The position numbers and the translations under genes were made by a program. Positions 32,420 to 41,500 of a stretch of 41,500 nucleotides of DNA are shown piece by piece. How positions within the stretch are numbered: position 1 is the first letter of the stretch; each line of letters starts with the position of its first letter. Source of the stretch: an uncultured Ruminococcus sp. Lineage in GTDB: Bacteria > Bacillota > Clostridia > UBA1212. Below the pieces are notes generated by a model. That model saw only the letters and a program-made list of their open reading frames with translations, was not told the origin of the DNA and ran no database searches. The stretch lies in NCBI GenBank assembly GCA_902782645.1, contig CACZNV010000034.1:1-41500 (forward strand), written 5' to 3'.

Positions 32420-34555
32420 TTACCATCTGCCGCCGGGTCTGAAGCCGCCGGAGCCGGAGCTTCCCTCGGACTGTTTGGACTGGGTCCAGCTGAGGACGTT
32501 GGATGAGCCGTTGCTCAGGACGTAGGAGCCGTTCAGTTCGATGCAGTCGGAGGCGATCCAGACCGACTGGTATGAGGAGCTGAGGGTGAAGGACAGGATG
32601 CTGTCGCCGCCCTTTACCGCCAAGGTGTATGAGCCGGCCGAGAAGGATGTGCCGCTTGAGACGTAGACGTTGACGGAGCCGGAGCCCGGAGTTTCGCAGA
32701 TGCCGCCAAAGGCAATTATCGTGCCGCCGGTGACGGATATGCTGTTGTCCACGTCAACTGAGCCTGCCATCATGCCGTTGGAGGCGCCGCCCTTAATGAT
32801 TGCAGTGCCGCCGGTCATCACGAAGCTGCCGTTGGAGTCCACCGCGTCGGTGTCGCCGGAGGGGGTGGTGACGTCAAGGTAGCCGCCGGAGATCTTGATC
32901 ATTGGCGTTTTTGAGGAGCCCTTGCAGGCGTTGAGGCCGTCGTCCCTGCCGTAGACATATGTTTCGCCGCCTTCGATGCTTATGATGTTTGCTTCAAGGC
33001 CCTCGTAGGCGTTTTTGACGTTGACGGTGCCGCCGCTGATTGTGAGGGTGCCGTCGGCGTGCATGCCGTCGTCAGCTGCGTCGACGGTGACTGAGCCGCC
33101 GGAGACGGTGATGTTGCCAAGGGGTGCGGAGCCGTTTTCGAGGGTGGCATCTGCATTGGCGTGTATGCCGTCGTCCATGGACTTGATTGTGACCGTGCCG
33201 CCGGATACGGTTACGGCGTTTTCGGCTTTGATGCCTTTTGAGGAGTAGGCGGTCTTGCCGGAGCCGCTTTTGCCGTCGTTGCCGCCGGTGGAGAGCTGCA
33301 CCCATTCGCCGTCAAGGGAACCCGAGGAAGTGACCAGGTAGCCGTTCATCTCGGTATTGATGGCCTGTCCGTCTGACGCCAATGTGAAATTGGTGCCGTC
33401 AGGAGTGGTGCCCGTCGGGACGGAGCAGAAGGCGATATTGGCGTATCCCGAGGGAACTTTGAAGACCAGACCGTAGTAGCTGGTGCGGCCGCTTCTGACG
33501 GTTGTCTCGTAGGTGCATTTTGCGTAGACGCCGTCGTCCGAAGCGTTGTAGAGATATGCGTAATAGTCGCTGTTTTTCGAGTAATTCGAGGTTGCGACAA
33601 TAAGGTACTTTTCGGTGGTGGCGCCCTGGGACGCACTGCCCGCATAGGTTGCAGTGAAGATGTTGACGGTGGGCTCACCATCCTCGCCGGTTTGAATCAC
33701 CACGTCATAGGCGGCGCTGATACCGTCCTGTGCGGAGTAAATGTCCACGCTTCCGCCCTCAATCGTGATGATGCCCCGCTGGTTGCCCTTGGAGGATACG
33801 TCCGACTTTTCGGTTTTGATGCCGTCGGAGGATGTGGAAATCAGTATAAGCGAGCCTGATTTAATCGTAATTGAGTCGTTGCCTTTAAGGGCATTGCCCG
33901 CGGCGGTGACCTTGAGGGTGACCTTTTTCACCGAGAGGTCGTCCTTGGTTTTGATGCCGTTGTCGTAGTTGCCGTTTACGATCAGAGTGCCTGTGCCGGC
34001 AATATTCAGGTCGCAATCTGCGTAAATTGCGGCGTCGTAATTTTCGCCGCTGCCTGACGCCGCGTCTGCGCTGCCCTGCCTGTCGTCGGTTATAACGTTG
34101 TATGTGTCCTTGGCGGCATTGACAATGAGTTTACCCGCATTTTTAGCCAGTATCGGCGCGTCATAGGAACAGCTCACCGAGCAGTTTGAAAGCACGAGTT
34201 TGACCTCGTCTTCGTCGCCGGCGTCGATAATTATCTGACCGTCCGAAAGCTTTCCGGTGAGCTCATACTCGCCGGCGCTTGTAATGGTATACACCGAGCC
34301 GCTCTTTGAGGGCTCCTTAGCTCCGTCAACCGGAGTTATTGAAAAATCGTCTGTAGTCTCTTTGTCTTCGTCCGAAGGGTCTTCCAGGACGTCGACAACC
34401 GTTTCTTCATTATTACTGACGGGCACCACGTTTGTTGTGCCTCCGTTTACGGGGTCGGAGGTTCTTACAATTACGGTACCCGTGCATGCGGAAAAGGCCA
34501 AAGCCGCCGCAAGTGTTAAGCAAATCAAGCCGATGGTTTTGAATCTTTTTTTCAT
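32420..34555 (-). CDS. DUF4353-type carbohydrate-binding lipoprotein
   Basis: The 711-aa protein has a lipoprotein signal with lipobox A-F-S-A-C (Cys24). It then consists of many short repeats of I-S-G-G-T/S-V-x-V-x-x-x-x-D-G-I/L-x-A type (e.g. I-T-V-S-G-G-S-V-T-V-D-A-A-D-D-G-M-H-A-D-G), which form a parallel beta-helix in the family I know as DUF4353. A Gly/Ser-rich tail ends the protein. The start ATG 34555 is preferred over GTG 34558; AGGAGG precedes both. It lies 58 nt downstream of the CBM9-like gene on the same strand and may share its transcript. Membership in cell-surface glycan binding is inferred from the family. Confidence 0.85.
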   Translation of the reverse strand: MKKRFKTIGLICLTLAAALAFSACTGTVIVRTSDPVNGGTTNVVPVSNNEETVVDVLEDPSDEDKETTDDFSITPVDGAKEPSKSGSVYTITSAGEYELTGKLSDGQIIIDAGDEDEVKLVLSNCSVSCSYDAPILAKNAGKLIVNAAKDTYNVITDDRQGSADAASGSGENYDAAIYADCDLNIAGTGTLIVNGNYDNGIKTKDDLSVKKVTLKVTAAGNALKGNDSITIKSGSLILISTSSDGIKTEKSDVSSKGNQRGIITIEGGSVDIYSAQDGISAAYDVVIQTGEDGEPTVNIFTATYAGSASQGATTEKYLIVATSNYSKNSDYYAYLYNASDDGVYAKCTYETTVRSGRTSYYGLVFKVPSGYANIAFCSVPTGTTPDGTNFTLASDGQAINTEMNGYLVTSSGSLDGEWVQLSTGGNDGKSGSGKTAYSSKGIKAENAVTVSGGTVTIKSMDDGIHANADATLENGSAPLGNITVSGGSVTVDAADDGMHADGTLTISGGTVNVKNAYEGLEANIISIEGGETYVYGRDDGLNACKGSSKTPMIKISGGYLDVTTPSGDTDAVDSNGSFVMTGGTAIIKGGASNGMMAGSVDVDNSISVTGGTIIAFGGICETPGSGSVNVYVSSGTSFSAGSYTLAVKGGDSILSFTLSSSYQSVWIASDCIELNGSYVLSNGSSNVLSWTQSKQSEGSSGSGGFRPGGRW

Positions 34556-34613
34556 CACTTTGTACCTCCTGTCGTTATGATTTTAAGTTTCAAAACCATT
34601 TTACCGATTATGC

Positions 34614-35219
34614 TTAAATTTGCCCAAAATTGATTATTCCAAAATACTCCGGTTTATGAAAGTCGGGCTTTTCGGCGATAATATTACTCCAGCACTGGAA
34701 ATGCATTTTTTCCGGCAGGTACTCCTGGCACTTGTAAAAGTTCCCGCGCGGCTCGAAAATCCCGCCAATGAAACTCTTCGGGATTCTGTAAGTCACCCTG
34801 AAGAAATCGCCAAGGACCTCCGCCTTTATGTCAAAAAACTCTTTGCTGCCCCCTTCCGGTGTGACCCGCTCCCGCATCTTTCTTTGAGTGCCCTTGCCCA
34901 CAAGCATGCAGGCGTTGGCGTTGCATTCAAAGTTGTAGTAGACGCCCATGCGGGAGTCGGGCATGAAGAAAAATTCGAGGCAGCTGTCAGTCCAGATTTC
35001 GCCCCGGTCGTCTAAAACGCGCCTCACGGGGTCGCTTTCGTATGACGTGAGGCGCACAAACAGAGCGTCCTCCGTTTCCATAAGCTTTGCGTTGGAAACG
35101 AATTTTGCGGGGTAGGCGGCCTCCCAGGGCGAGCAGGCTATATTGGCGGTTTCGGCGGCTGCCCAGTCGGCCTCATCCGGCAATGCCTTGGCGATTTTTT
35201 TCACGTTGTAAACAGTCAT
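34614..35219 (-). CDS. CBM9-like carbohydrate-binding protein
   Basis: The 201-aa protein has no signal peptide. It shows the CBM9-like pattern: a W-x-x-A-x-x-A-N-I-x-x-S-P-W opening, L-F-V-R-L-T-S-Y-E-S-D, W-T-D-S-C-L-E-F-F-F (residues ~75-85), Y-Y-N-F-E-C-N-A-N and a closing F-H-K-P-E-Y-F-G-I-I-N-F. Stand-alone proteins of this kind are found next to glycosidases in gut Clostridia. AAGGAG precedes its ATG. It diverges from the PHP gene across 115 bases that hold a promoter. Confidence 0.85.
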   Translation of the reverse strand: MTVYNVKKIAKALPDEADWAAAETANIACSPWEAAYPAKFVSNAKLMETEDALFVRLTSYESDPVRRVLDDRGEIWTDSCLEFFFMPDSRMGVYYNFECNANACMLVGKGTQRKMRERVTPEGGSKEFFDIKAEVLGDFFRVTYRIPKSFIGGIFEPRGNFYKCQEYLPEKMHFQCWSNIIAEKPDFHKPEYFGIINFGQI

Positions 35220-35248
35220 TTCAAACTCCTTCCGGGCCTCCTTTGCGG

Positions 35249-35277
35249 TTTACAGGGACCCTGTTTTCGTGTATAAT
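35249..35277 (+). promoter_or_regulatory. Promoter of the PHP-GH36 gene row
   Basis: TTTACA (35249-35254), 17 bp, TATAAT (35272-35277). The inverted repeat ACAGGG-A-CCCTGT (35252-35264) overlaps the -35 and spacer and may be an operator. Confidence 0.72.
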
Positions 35278-35334
35278 CCGCATAGAACTTCAGGGCACAT
35301 TGGCGTGTCCTCAATCCTAATTAAAGAGGTTTTT

Positions 35335-36087
35335 ATGATTCAGGATCTTCACTCCCATACTTACTATTCATTCTGCGGCAAAGACGCTCCGGAGGCGGTC
35401 GCGGAGGCGGCCATCGAAGGCGGCATTGAACTTCTGGGCTTCACGGACCATAACTACGGTATCGGCTTTCAGCGCATCGAGATGTTCTTTCTGCCCACCG
35501 ACGCGTTCGCGGGGAAGGACTACGGCCGCTGCCTTCAGAGGTACTTCGACCACATAAATCTCATTCGCGAGAAATATGCGGACAAGATCAGGATTCTGCG
35601 CGGCATCGAGCTCAACACGCTGCCCAACACGAACCACGCTCTTCCCGATAATTGCGACATTTCGTACTACGACTACTGCCTCATCGAAAACCTGGACTGG
35701 GAGGGTTCGATCACGGGCGGCGACCTTTTCGGTTACGCCAAGAAACTCCGCTGCTATGCGGGCGTGGCCCACACGGATCTGTTTGCATATGCGCAGCGCA
35801 TTGGCGTCGACCCCCTGGACTATTTCAAGCGGATGGCTGACGAAAACATTTTCTGGGAGATGAACGTGAACTACGATTCGACCCACAATTTCCACCAGCA
35901 CAAGTACGTTCTGGACTTTTTCATGGACCCCGCCAAGCAGGAGATCGTCCGGAAGTCAGGCGTCAAGGTCAGCGTCGGTTTCGACGGCCACAAGGTCGAG
36001 GATTACCTGCCGGCAAGGATCGCAGCATACTGCAAGGCCCTGACCGAAATGGGCATTCCCATGCCTTTTGAAAAGGATTTTAATTGA
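35335..36087 (+). CDS. PHP-domain metal-dependent phosphoesterase
   Basis: The 250-aa protein starts M-I-Q-D-L-H-S-H-T-Y-Y-S, the PHP motif I (H-x-H), then F-T-D-H-N (motif II), G-I-E-L-N (motif III) and later A-H-T-D and G-F-D-G-H, which match the remaining metal ligands. The family covers histidinol-phosphate phosphatase and other phosphoesterases; HisK-type activity is possible but no his gene is near. AAAGAGG precedes ATG 35335; an in-frame ATG further upstream at 35269 would overlap the promoter. An ATTGGCG word lies in its leader (35299). Confidence 0.88.
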   Translation: MIQDLHSHTYYSFCGKDAPEAVAEAAIEGGIELLGFTDHNYGIGFQRIEMFFLPTDAFAGKDYGRCLQRYFDHINLIREKYADKIRILRGIELNTLPNTNHALPDNCDISYYDYCLIENLDWEGSITGGDLFGYAKKLRCYAGVAHTDLFAYAQRIGVDPLDYFKRMADENIFWEMNVNYDSTHNFHQHKYVLDFFMDPAKQEIVRKSGVKVSVGFDGHKVEDYLPARIAAYCKALTEMGIPMPFEKDFN

Positions 36088-36166
36088 TAAAACCCGCCAA
36101 TGCAAGCAGCTGCTCTGCCTTGGCCAGGTAACTTGCGCAAAGAACAAAAAAAAATAAGGAGTAAAA

Positions 36167-38434
36167 ATGAGTCTGTACTTTTTACGGTTGGGTATACTCT
36201 GCCTGTGCGGCGCCTGCCTGGGCATTTCATCCCGTTTTTTTAACACAGAAGAGATAATCTCCAACCACCCTCTGTTCGCAGCGACGCTAATGATGGACGC
36301 CGTCATTTTTATCGTTGCCGTCATAATGCTTGTATTGATTCTCAGAGCCAGAAAACATCCGGAGAAGTACGGGGCGGATGCACAAATATCCGCCGACAAA
36401 TTCGCCAAGGTAATGATTCTGTTAGTCCTGTCATTAGGGTCTGCGGCTCTGTGCATTTGGCTGGGACGTTTGGTCCTGGCGGACAGATTTGTATTGGCGT
36501 GTCGGATTATGTCCCTTTCGCTGGCAGGCCTGGCGGTTTCGGTATTTTTGGTTGAGAGAATAATTGGCGGTGTACAGGAAAAAAAGATGTCCCGCATGAG
36601 CGTTCGCGAGATTCAGCAGTACGTTCTGAATCACCGTGATGAGGCAGAAAAGAAGTTTGCCGAAAAAGAGAAGCTGCTGTGCAGGATGAACCGTCTCTTC
36701 GACTTGCAGGATCTGCTCATTGCTCTGATCGGCGCAGGCGCGGCCTTTTTGTTCGGCGGAGTGGGTCCGGTCTGGGACTGGTTCTATGTTCCTTTCGGTA
36801 TTTTGTGCGCGGCGCTTATACTCTCCTCCCTTTTCAGCGTCAGGCTGCCCTTTTCCCGTAAGGCGAGACCGAAGGATGATTCAGTCCTAAAAAAAGCGGA
36901 TTTCCCCGAACTGTTCGCAACCGCCGAGCGGGCAATGGAAGCTCTCGGTGTGAAGGGGAATTTTGATATTAACGTTGTGGACGGAGCAGGTGCGGGCATT
37001 GAGCATTCAGGCGATTATTATATACTTCAACTCGGGCAAATTTTGTTGTCCATTCTTTCAAAAGAGGAATTGTTTAACGTTCTGCTGCACGAGTTTGCCC
37101 ACGTGACCGGTAAAAATTCGAAAGTCAACCGCCTTGCAGAGTTAAAGATACGTTTTGCAGAACCGAAAGGAGTGCCTTTTGCGGACTTGCTGTTCCGCAA
37201 CACACACACTTTATATCCCTTCTTTTTCTTTCACCACCAAATGTATATCTTTGCAGGCTCCCTTGCGCTGGAATACGCATCTGACCTGGCAGCCGCGGAG
37301 CACGGAAATGCGAAAGCTTTTATCTCTGCGCTTTTCAAGATGAAATATTATGAGTTTTACGCCTGGGAATACACGGCTTACGATCATCCGCCGCTGTTTG
37401 CCGCAAAGACGCCTGAGGAAGTTGCCGCCGCAACAGACGATGTGCAGCTTTTCCTGTCCAGACTGGCTGAAAGGAAGTCATTCTGGCATGAGCTGATTCT
37501 GAAGGAGCTGCCCGGACGAACCGATTCCCACCCTACTGCTCGGATGAGGGCAGAAGCGCTGGGTCTTGCGGATACGGATATCCTTTCTGCGGACCATGAC
37601 GAGTCCTATGCCCGGGAGGTGGAGCAGGCGGTGGCTCATTTCAGGAAACAGTTCATTGATTCCCTCAGCCCCCAATTCAAATCACTGCGGAAAGAATACT
37701 ACTTAGATTACATGGAGCGGGTTGCAAACTGGGACAACGAGGGAAAGCCGCTGGACCCCATAAACTATCCGGACACCCTTGGCGATCTCAAAGCTTTGGG
37801 CAGGATTACGGATGCACTGGAGCTGTGCGACCGTGCTCTTAAGGAGACTGAAATACCGACCCAGGGGCACGCCGCATGCTTTGTCAAAGGAACTCTTCTC
37901 CTGCACAGGTTTGATGAGGCCGGCGTGGAACTGCTCTACAAAGCAATTGAAAACAACACAAACTACATCGATGAAGGGTTGCCTGTCCTGGGCTACTATT
38001 TCTGTCAAACGGGCAGAACAGAGGAGCTGGAAGAATACCGGGAAAAGGCGCTGAAAAAAACCGAAGAACAAAGTGATTTATACAGCAAGATGGAATATCT
38101 GGCTCCCGAAGACAATCTGGTGCCGGAGTCGCTTCCGGAGGGACGGCTGGACGACATTTTGAACTATATCAAAAGCATTTCCGACAACTGCGTTGCAGAG
38201 GTCTTTCTGGTACGCAAGGTCATCACAGACGAATTCTTCTGCAGCCCGTTTGTTATCCGGTTCAACAAGACGGCTCCGGAGGAGAAAAGGTTCAAGATAA
38301 TGCATCTGATTTTCAACTATCTGGATAACTGTCCCTACGACTGGCAATATGCCCTTTTCGATTATGATGAGGTTCCTAAAACCCATCAGGCAATCAAATC
38401 CGTGGAAGGCAGCTCTGTCTGCCGTTTTGAATGA
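36167..38434 (+). CDS. Membrane M48-type metallopeptidase with C-terminal helical repeats
   Basis: The 755-aa protein has about six hydrophobic helices in the first ~250 residues. The M48 catalytic region follows: H-E-F-A-H (His308, Glu309, His312) and L-E-Y-A-S-D-L-A-A (third ligand Glu369, Asp373). The C-terminal ~220 residues look like TPR-type helical pairs (I-T-D-A-L-E-L-C-D-R-A-L-K-E-T-E). This is larger than HtpX (~290 aa), so it is a fused family member. AAGGAG stands at the correct distance before the ATG. M48 enzymes degrade misfolded membrane proteins; no specific substrate can be given. It follows the PHP gene after 79 nt. Confidence 0.88.
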   Translation: MSLYFLRLGILCLCGACLGISSRFFNTEEIISNHPLFAATLMMDAVIFIVAVIMLVLILRARKHPEKYGADAQISADKFAKVMILLVLSLGSAALCIWLGRLVLADRFVLACRIMSLSLAGLAVSVFLVERIIGGVQEKKMSRMSVREIQQYVLNHRDEAEKKFAEKEKLLCRMNRLFDLQDLLIALIGAGAAFLFGGVGPVWDWFYVPFGILCAALILSSLFSVRLPFSRKARPKDDSVLKKADFPELFATAERAMEALGVKGNFDINVVDGAGAGIEHSGDYYILQLGQILLSILSKEELFNVLLHEFAHVTGKNSKVNRLAELKIRFAEPKGVPFADLLFRNTHTLYPFFFFHHQMYIFAGSLALEYASDLAAAEHGNAKAFISALFKMKYYEFYAWEYTAYDHPPLFAAKTPEEVAAATDDVQLFLSRLAERKSFWHELILKELPGRTDSHPTARMRAEALGLADTDILSADHDESYAREVEQAVAHFRKQFIDSLSPQFKSLRKEYYLDYMERVANWDNEGKPLDPINYPDTLGDLKALGRITDALELCDRALKETEIPTQGHAACFVKGTLLLHRFDEAGVELLYKAIENNTNYIDEGLPVLGYYFCQTGRTEELEEYREKALKKTEEQSDLYSKMEYLAPEDNLVPESLPEGRLDDILNYIKSISDNCVAEVFLVRKVITDEFFCSPFVIRFNKTAPEEKRFKIMHLIFNYLDNCPYDWQYALFDYDEVPKTHQAIKSVEGSSVCRFE

Positions 38435-38455
38435 AACACAGGGAAGGAGAAGAAT

Positions 38456-39694
38456 ATGAACACAAGGATGGACCGCAACAAGCTTAACATCGGAACCTAT
38501 ATTTTGAGGCCTTATGCACGAACCGAGCAGCATGTGAAAGACCTTGCCGGCTGCGGGATCGACTTTGTGGTCTGCGCAGATTACGACCTTCCCATGCTGG
38601 ATCTTTTCGAGAAATACGGTGTGGGCGCCGTGGTGACGGGAATTCTTCCCCACTGGTGGGGCGGCGACGGCGAGAATGCGGGAAACCTCCGCAAGGCCAT
38701 CTCCCGGGACGGCATTCTTGAAGCCGCCAATAAATTCAAGGACCACCCGGCAATATGGGGCATTGACATCGGCGATGAGCCCTCAGCTCTGGATTTTCCC
38801 TATTACGGCGAGCTTTTCGGCATTGTGAACACCCTGTTCCCGAAGCAGTTTCCCTACCTGAACCTCTACCCCAACTACGCCTCGGTCTCCCAAAACAGTG
38901 AAGACGAGACCACCTGCCAGCTGGGCACCAAAACCTACGACGAGCACATTCAAAAGTACTGCGAAAACGTTCCGGCAGATTATCTGAGCTACGATTTCTA
39001 CGTTTACTGCACCACTGTCCGCAAGGCCTATGAGAACCTGATTACAGTTGCCGATGCCTGCCGCCGCTCCGGCCGCTCCGTCTGGATCGTTCTCCAAGTC
39101 AACTCCCACGTGCCCCAGGGGTGGATTTCCGAAAACATGCTGAGGTTCCAGGCTTACAGCGCCATGGCCTTTGGCGTTGAGGCCATCACCTGGGCCTGCT
39201 ACACCGCCGGCTGGTGGTACAACCAGGTCCTCGACGAAAAGGGCGAAAAGACCGTCCAGTATGACCGCCTCCGCAACGTCAACGGCGAAATCCGCGCGAT
39301 GGCGCCCCTTTACATGAAGTACCTCTCCACCGCCACCCACTTTGTAGGGTTCGACACGGTCGCCGACATCGATGGCTCTTCGATCGTTTCCGTCAAATCA
39401 CTGAACACCGGTTATTTCCGCAATCTCAAAGCGGACGACGGCCTGCCGCTGGTGGTGGGCGAAATGAATTCGCGCGAAGGCGACGGCTCCAGGGCACTGT
39501 TCATTTTCGCGGCCGACGACTGGAAGGGCGAAAACAGGAAGCACCGCAGAGTCACGTTCGAGACAACCGGCGCCGCACCCGCCCTCTCCGCCTTCTGCCC
39601 CGAAGGCATCAAACAGCTGGACAGAAACCCCGACGGCAGCTATTCCTTCGACATCGACTCCAACGGCTGCTGCATGATAACAATAAGACCGTAA
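38456..39694 (+). CDS. Putative TIM-barrel glycoside hydrolase-like protein
   Basis: The 412-aa protein, without signal peptide, has a barrel-like start (L-N-I-G-T-Y-I-L-R-P), H-P-A-I-W-G-I-D-I-G-D-E-P-S at residues ~100-112 (a GH5/42/DUF4434-like acid-base Glu), Y-L-S-Y-D-F-Y-V, and A-F-G-V-E-A-I-T-W-A-C-Y. A beta-sandwich end follows (A-L-F-I-F-A-A-D-D-W). I cannot name the GH family. AAGGAG precedes the ATG. It lies 21 nt after the peptidase stop and 20 nt before the GH36 gene, so it probably belongs to a sugar-degradation transcript. The last ATTGGCG word (38725) lies here. Confidence 0.7.
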   Translation: MNTRMDRNKLNIGTYILRPYARTEQHVKDLAGCGIDFVVCADYDLPMLDLFEKYGVGAVVTGILPHWWGGDGENAGNLRKAISRDGILEAANKFKDHPAIWGIDIGDEPSALDFPYYGELFGIVNTLFPKQFPYLNLYPNYASVSQNSEDETTCQLGTKTYDEHIQKYCENVPADYLSYDFYVYCTTVRKAYENLITVADACRRSGRSVWIVLQVNSHVPQGWISENMLRFQAYSAMAFGVEAITWACYTAGWWYNQVLDEKGEKTVQYDRLRNVNGEIRAMAPLYMKYLSTATHFVGFDTVADIDGSSIVSVKSLNTGYFRNLKADDGLPLVVGEMNSREGDGSRALFIFAADDWKGENRKHRRVTFETTGAAPALSAFCPEGIKQLDRNPDGSYSFDIDSNGCCMITIRP

Positions 39695-39714
39695 TTTCTG
39701 AGAGGTGCCGGAAT

Positions 39715-41500
39715 ATGAACAAAAACGCACTGAACGTTAAAGCGGGCCGCAGGCTTTTCGACGAGGTCGTCGCGAATCCCGCGCAGATGCCGTTTTCTTT
39801 TAAGTATGACGGAAAGACCTTCCGCGGGCTTGAGGCTCTCGCTCCCCGCAAAATGACGGTCGGCCGCGGAGGCGCCACAAACGTTATTTTCGACGCGAAA
39901 GTCGACGAAAACCTCTCTATCCGCGTGGACGCGACGTTCGTTCACGAATTCGGACAGTCGGAGTACACCGTTTATTTCGAAAACACGGGCAAAAAGCCCA
40001 CCGGCGTCATTTCGGCCGTCCGCTGCCTCGACACGGTTTTCGAGGGCAAAAATCCGCTCCTCCGCGGCAACATGGGCGACCACGACAACTGGTACGCGGA
40101 CTACGTTCACGACCTCGCGAACGGCGACCAATACTTCCGCTCGGACGGCGGCAGGGCGACGCACATAGTGTTCCCCTATTTCGACCTCGTGCACGGAAAC
40201 GGCGGCACGATGATTGCCCTCGGCTGGGCAGGCACCTGGGAGGCTCTTTTTTCTCCGGGCGACGGCAAAACACGCGTCTCGGCGGGAACGGACAACAGCC
40301 TGAACACCGTTCTGCTTCCCGGCGAGAAGATCCGCACAGGCCTTGTCGTGCTGCTCCCCTATAAAGGGCGGAACCGCGACGACGCCTCCAACCTCTGGCG
40401 CGCCTGGTTTATGAAGTACAATCTCCCGAAGGCCGACGCCGCAGGGAACCCCTTAAAGCCGCTCTCAACCGCGGGTTTCGCGAACGACACCGGCCTTCCC
40501 AACTCGGACGGCAGCATTTCAGAGCGGTATTTCACGTGGAAGCCCACGCTCGACAAGGTCGTTTCCGAGAAGATCGTTCCCGACTTCAGGTGGTTCGACG
40601 CCGGCTGGTACAGCGACCCCTCCGGGAAAACGGTCGAAGCCGACTGGTGGGGCACCGTGGGCAGCTGGGAGCTCGACCGCGAAAAGTGGCCGGGAAACAC
40701 CTTTGCCGAGTCAAACGAGGCCTGCCACAGGGCTGGAATGAAGGTCCTCTGCTGGTTCGAGCCCGAACGCGTCACGAACGTTCCCGAGCTCGTCAAAAAC
40801 TACGGTTACAAAGAGGAGTGGAGCATCGGCACCGGACTCGTCCGCACGAACAACCTCGGCGACCCCGACTGCCTGAAATGGACGCTCGGCCGCGTAACGA
40901 AAATGATGCTCGACCACAAGGTCGACATGTACCGCGAGGACAACAACAGCGACCCCGGCTTCGCCTGGCCCTACCGCGACGGCATCGAAGCGCAGCAGCT
41001 CGGTCTGCCCAGGTCGGGAATCACCGAAAACAAGTGCATCTGCGGCCACTACGCGCTCTGGGACGGCATTATCGACTTCTGCCGCCAAAACGGAAAGTGC
41101 ACCTTCGTGGACTCCTGCGCGTCCGGAGGCGGCCGTAACGACATCGAATCGATGCGGAGAGGCTTCCCTCTGATGCGCTCAGACTACGACAGAACGACGT
41201 CGTCAATGCGCCTCTCGCAGACCTCCACCCTGTGCCGCTGGCTTCCCTTCCACGGCTCGTCGACAAAAGAGACGGAGCACCAGCTTGAAGCGAGCAAAGG
41301 CGCGGGCTCCTCAGTCTACGTCGCCCGCGCCTCCTACCTTCCGATCTACAACTTCGGTGAGGCCTTCACACACAACAAATCACTCGATTTTGACCTGATG
41401 CGCCGAAACCTCAACGAGTGGAAATCCGTCCGCCACCTTCTGACTAAAGACATGTACGTGCTCACCCCCTGGCGCCACAACCTCGACCGCGGCCACTGGA
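39715..41500 (+). CDS. GH36 alpha-galactosidase-like enzyme, 3' end outside window
   Basis: The open frame from ATG 39715 (AGAGGTG upstream) gives 595 residues to the edge. An N-terminal beta-sandwich domain (~1-230) precedes the barrel. GH36 landmarks include R-W-F-D-A-G-W-Y, L-C-W-F-E-P-E-R-V, the nucleophile region D-M-Y-R-E-D-N-N and the acid-base region D-S-C-A-S-G-G-G-R-N-D with M-R-S-D. The enzymes cleave alpha-galactosides such as melibiose and raffinose. In this gene K-x-D of the usual nucleophile strand (K-W-D-Y) reads V-D-M-Y-R-E-D, an unusual variant. The coding sequence is more GC-rich than the preceding genes and lacks the ATTGGCG word. Confidence 0.92.
   Translation, partial: MNKNALNVKAGRRLFDEVVANPAQMPFSFKYDGKTFRGLEALAPRKMTVGRGGATNVIFDAKVDENLSIRVDATFVHEFGQSEYTVYFENTGKKPTGVISAVRCLDTVFEGKNPLLRGNMGDHDNWYADYVHDLANGDQYFRSDGGRATHIVFPYFDLVHGNGGTMIALGWAGTWEALFSPGDGKTRVSAGTDNSLNTVLLPGEKIRTGLVVLLPYKGRNRDDASNLWRAWFMKYNLPKADAAGNPLKPLSTAGFANDTGLPNSDGSISERYFTWKPTLDKVVSEKIVPDFRWFDAGWYSDPSGKTVEADWWGTVGSWELDREKWPGNTFAESNEACHRAGMKVLCWFEPERVTNVPELVKNYGYKEEWSIGTGLVRTNNLGDPDCLKWTLGRVTKMMLDHKVDMYREDNNSDPGFAWPYRDGIEAQQLGLPRSGITENKCICGHYALWDGIIDFCRQNGKCTFVDSCASGGGRNDIESMRRGFPLMRSDYDRTTSSMRLSQTSTLCRWLPFHGSSTKETEHQLEASKGAGSSVYVARASYLPIYNFGEAFTHNKSLDFDLMRRNLNEWKSVRHLLTKDMYVLTPWRHNLDRGHW

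Overview
The window looks like chromosomal DNA of a Gram-positive, low-to-mid GC gut-type Clostridia (Oscillospirales/Ruminococcaceae-like). This is inferred from strong AGGAGG-type ribosome binding sites, tgt-yajC linkage, lipoproteins with lipoboxes, very large Cys-rich/InlB-repeat surface proteins, DUF4353 and CBM9-like proteins and a GH36 glycosidase. No rRNA, tRNA or CRISPR was seen, so the taxonomy is only suggestive.

Layout. 1-1.9 kb: end of a GNAT acetyltransferase, a low-molecular-weight tyrosine phosphatase and a DUF3810 membrane metalloprotease-like protein. 2.0-4.3 kb: a graveyard of toxin-antitoxin genes: an XRE + DUF6036 pair cut by an IS21-family deletion derivative, then an AbiEi-like gene and a 38-codon stump of AbiEii ending in a perfect 21-bp inverted repeat. 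4.4-13.7 kb: an AT-rich minus-strand operon that I read as a RiPP biosynthetic cluster. In transcription order it holds a radical SAM/SPASM maturase, a 44-aa precursor with seven Cys, an ABC exporter, an HPr-kinase-like kinase, an NTP_transf_5-type nucleotidyltransferase, an acyl carrier protein, an FkbH-like glyceryl-ACP enzyme and a BtrH_N-like protein with a C-terminal beta-sandwich. 14.0-17.0 kb: two paralogous ZIP metal transporters flanking a HigB/HigA-like toxin-antitoxin operon and a 74-bp direct repeat. 17-20 kb: an orphan 1009-aa lipoprotein. 20.1-22 kb: tgt-yajC, with an unusual YajC. 22.1-23.9 kb: an XRE / ImmA-IrrE peptidase / PIN-like three-gene module. 24.1-32 kb: two giant pseudopilin-like surface proteins, one of 1953 aa ending in five InlB-type repeats and a Hint autoprocessing domain. 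32.4-35.2 kb: a DUF4353 lipoprotein and a CBM9-like protein. 35.3-41.5 kb, plus strand: PHP phosphoesterase, membrane M48 peptidase, a TIM-barrel glycosidase-like protein and a GH36 alpha-galactosidase cut by the window edge.

Two observations stand out. First, the proposed RiPP cluster joins radical SAM chemistry on a Cys-rich peptide to a lasso-peptide-style tailoring pair (HprK-like kinase, nucleotidyltransferase) and to a glyceryl/acyl-ACP branch (FkbH, ACP, BtrH-like). I know of no described pathway with this combination. Second, the non-palindromic heptamer ATTGGCG (usually YATTGGCG) occurs 51 times on the two strands against about 5 expected from uniform base use. It is nearly strand-balanced and present in all reading frames and between genes. 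It is absent from the TA graveyard and the RiPP genes, except for three copies in the ABC exporter gene. It behaves like a genome-wide iterated word (compare HIP1 or DNA-uptake sequences) and doubles as a marker of foreign DNA here.
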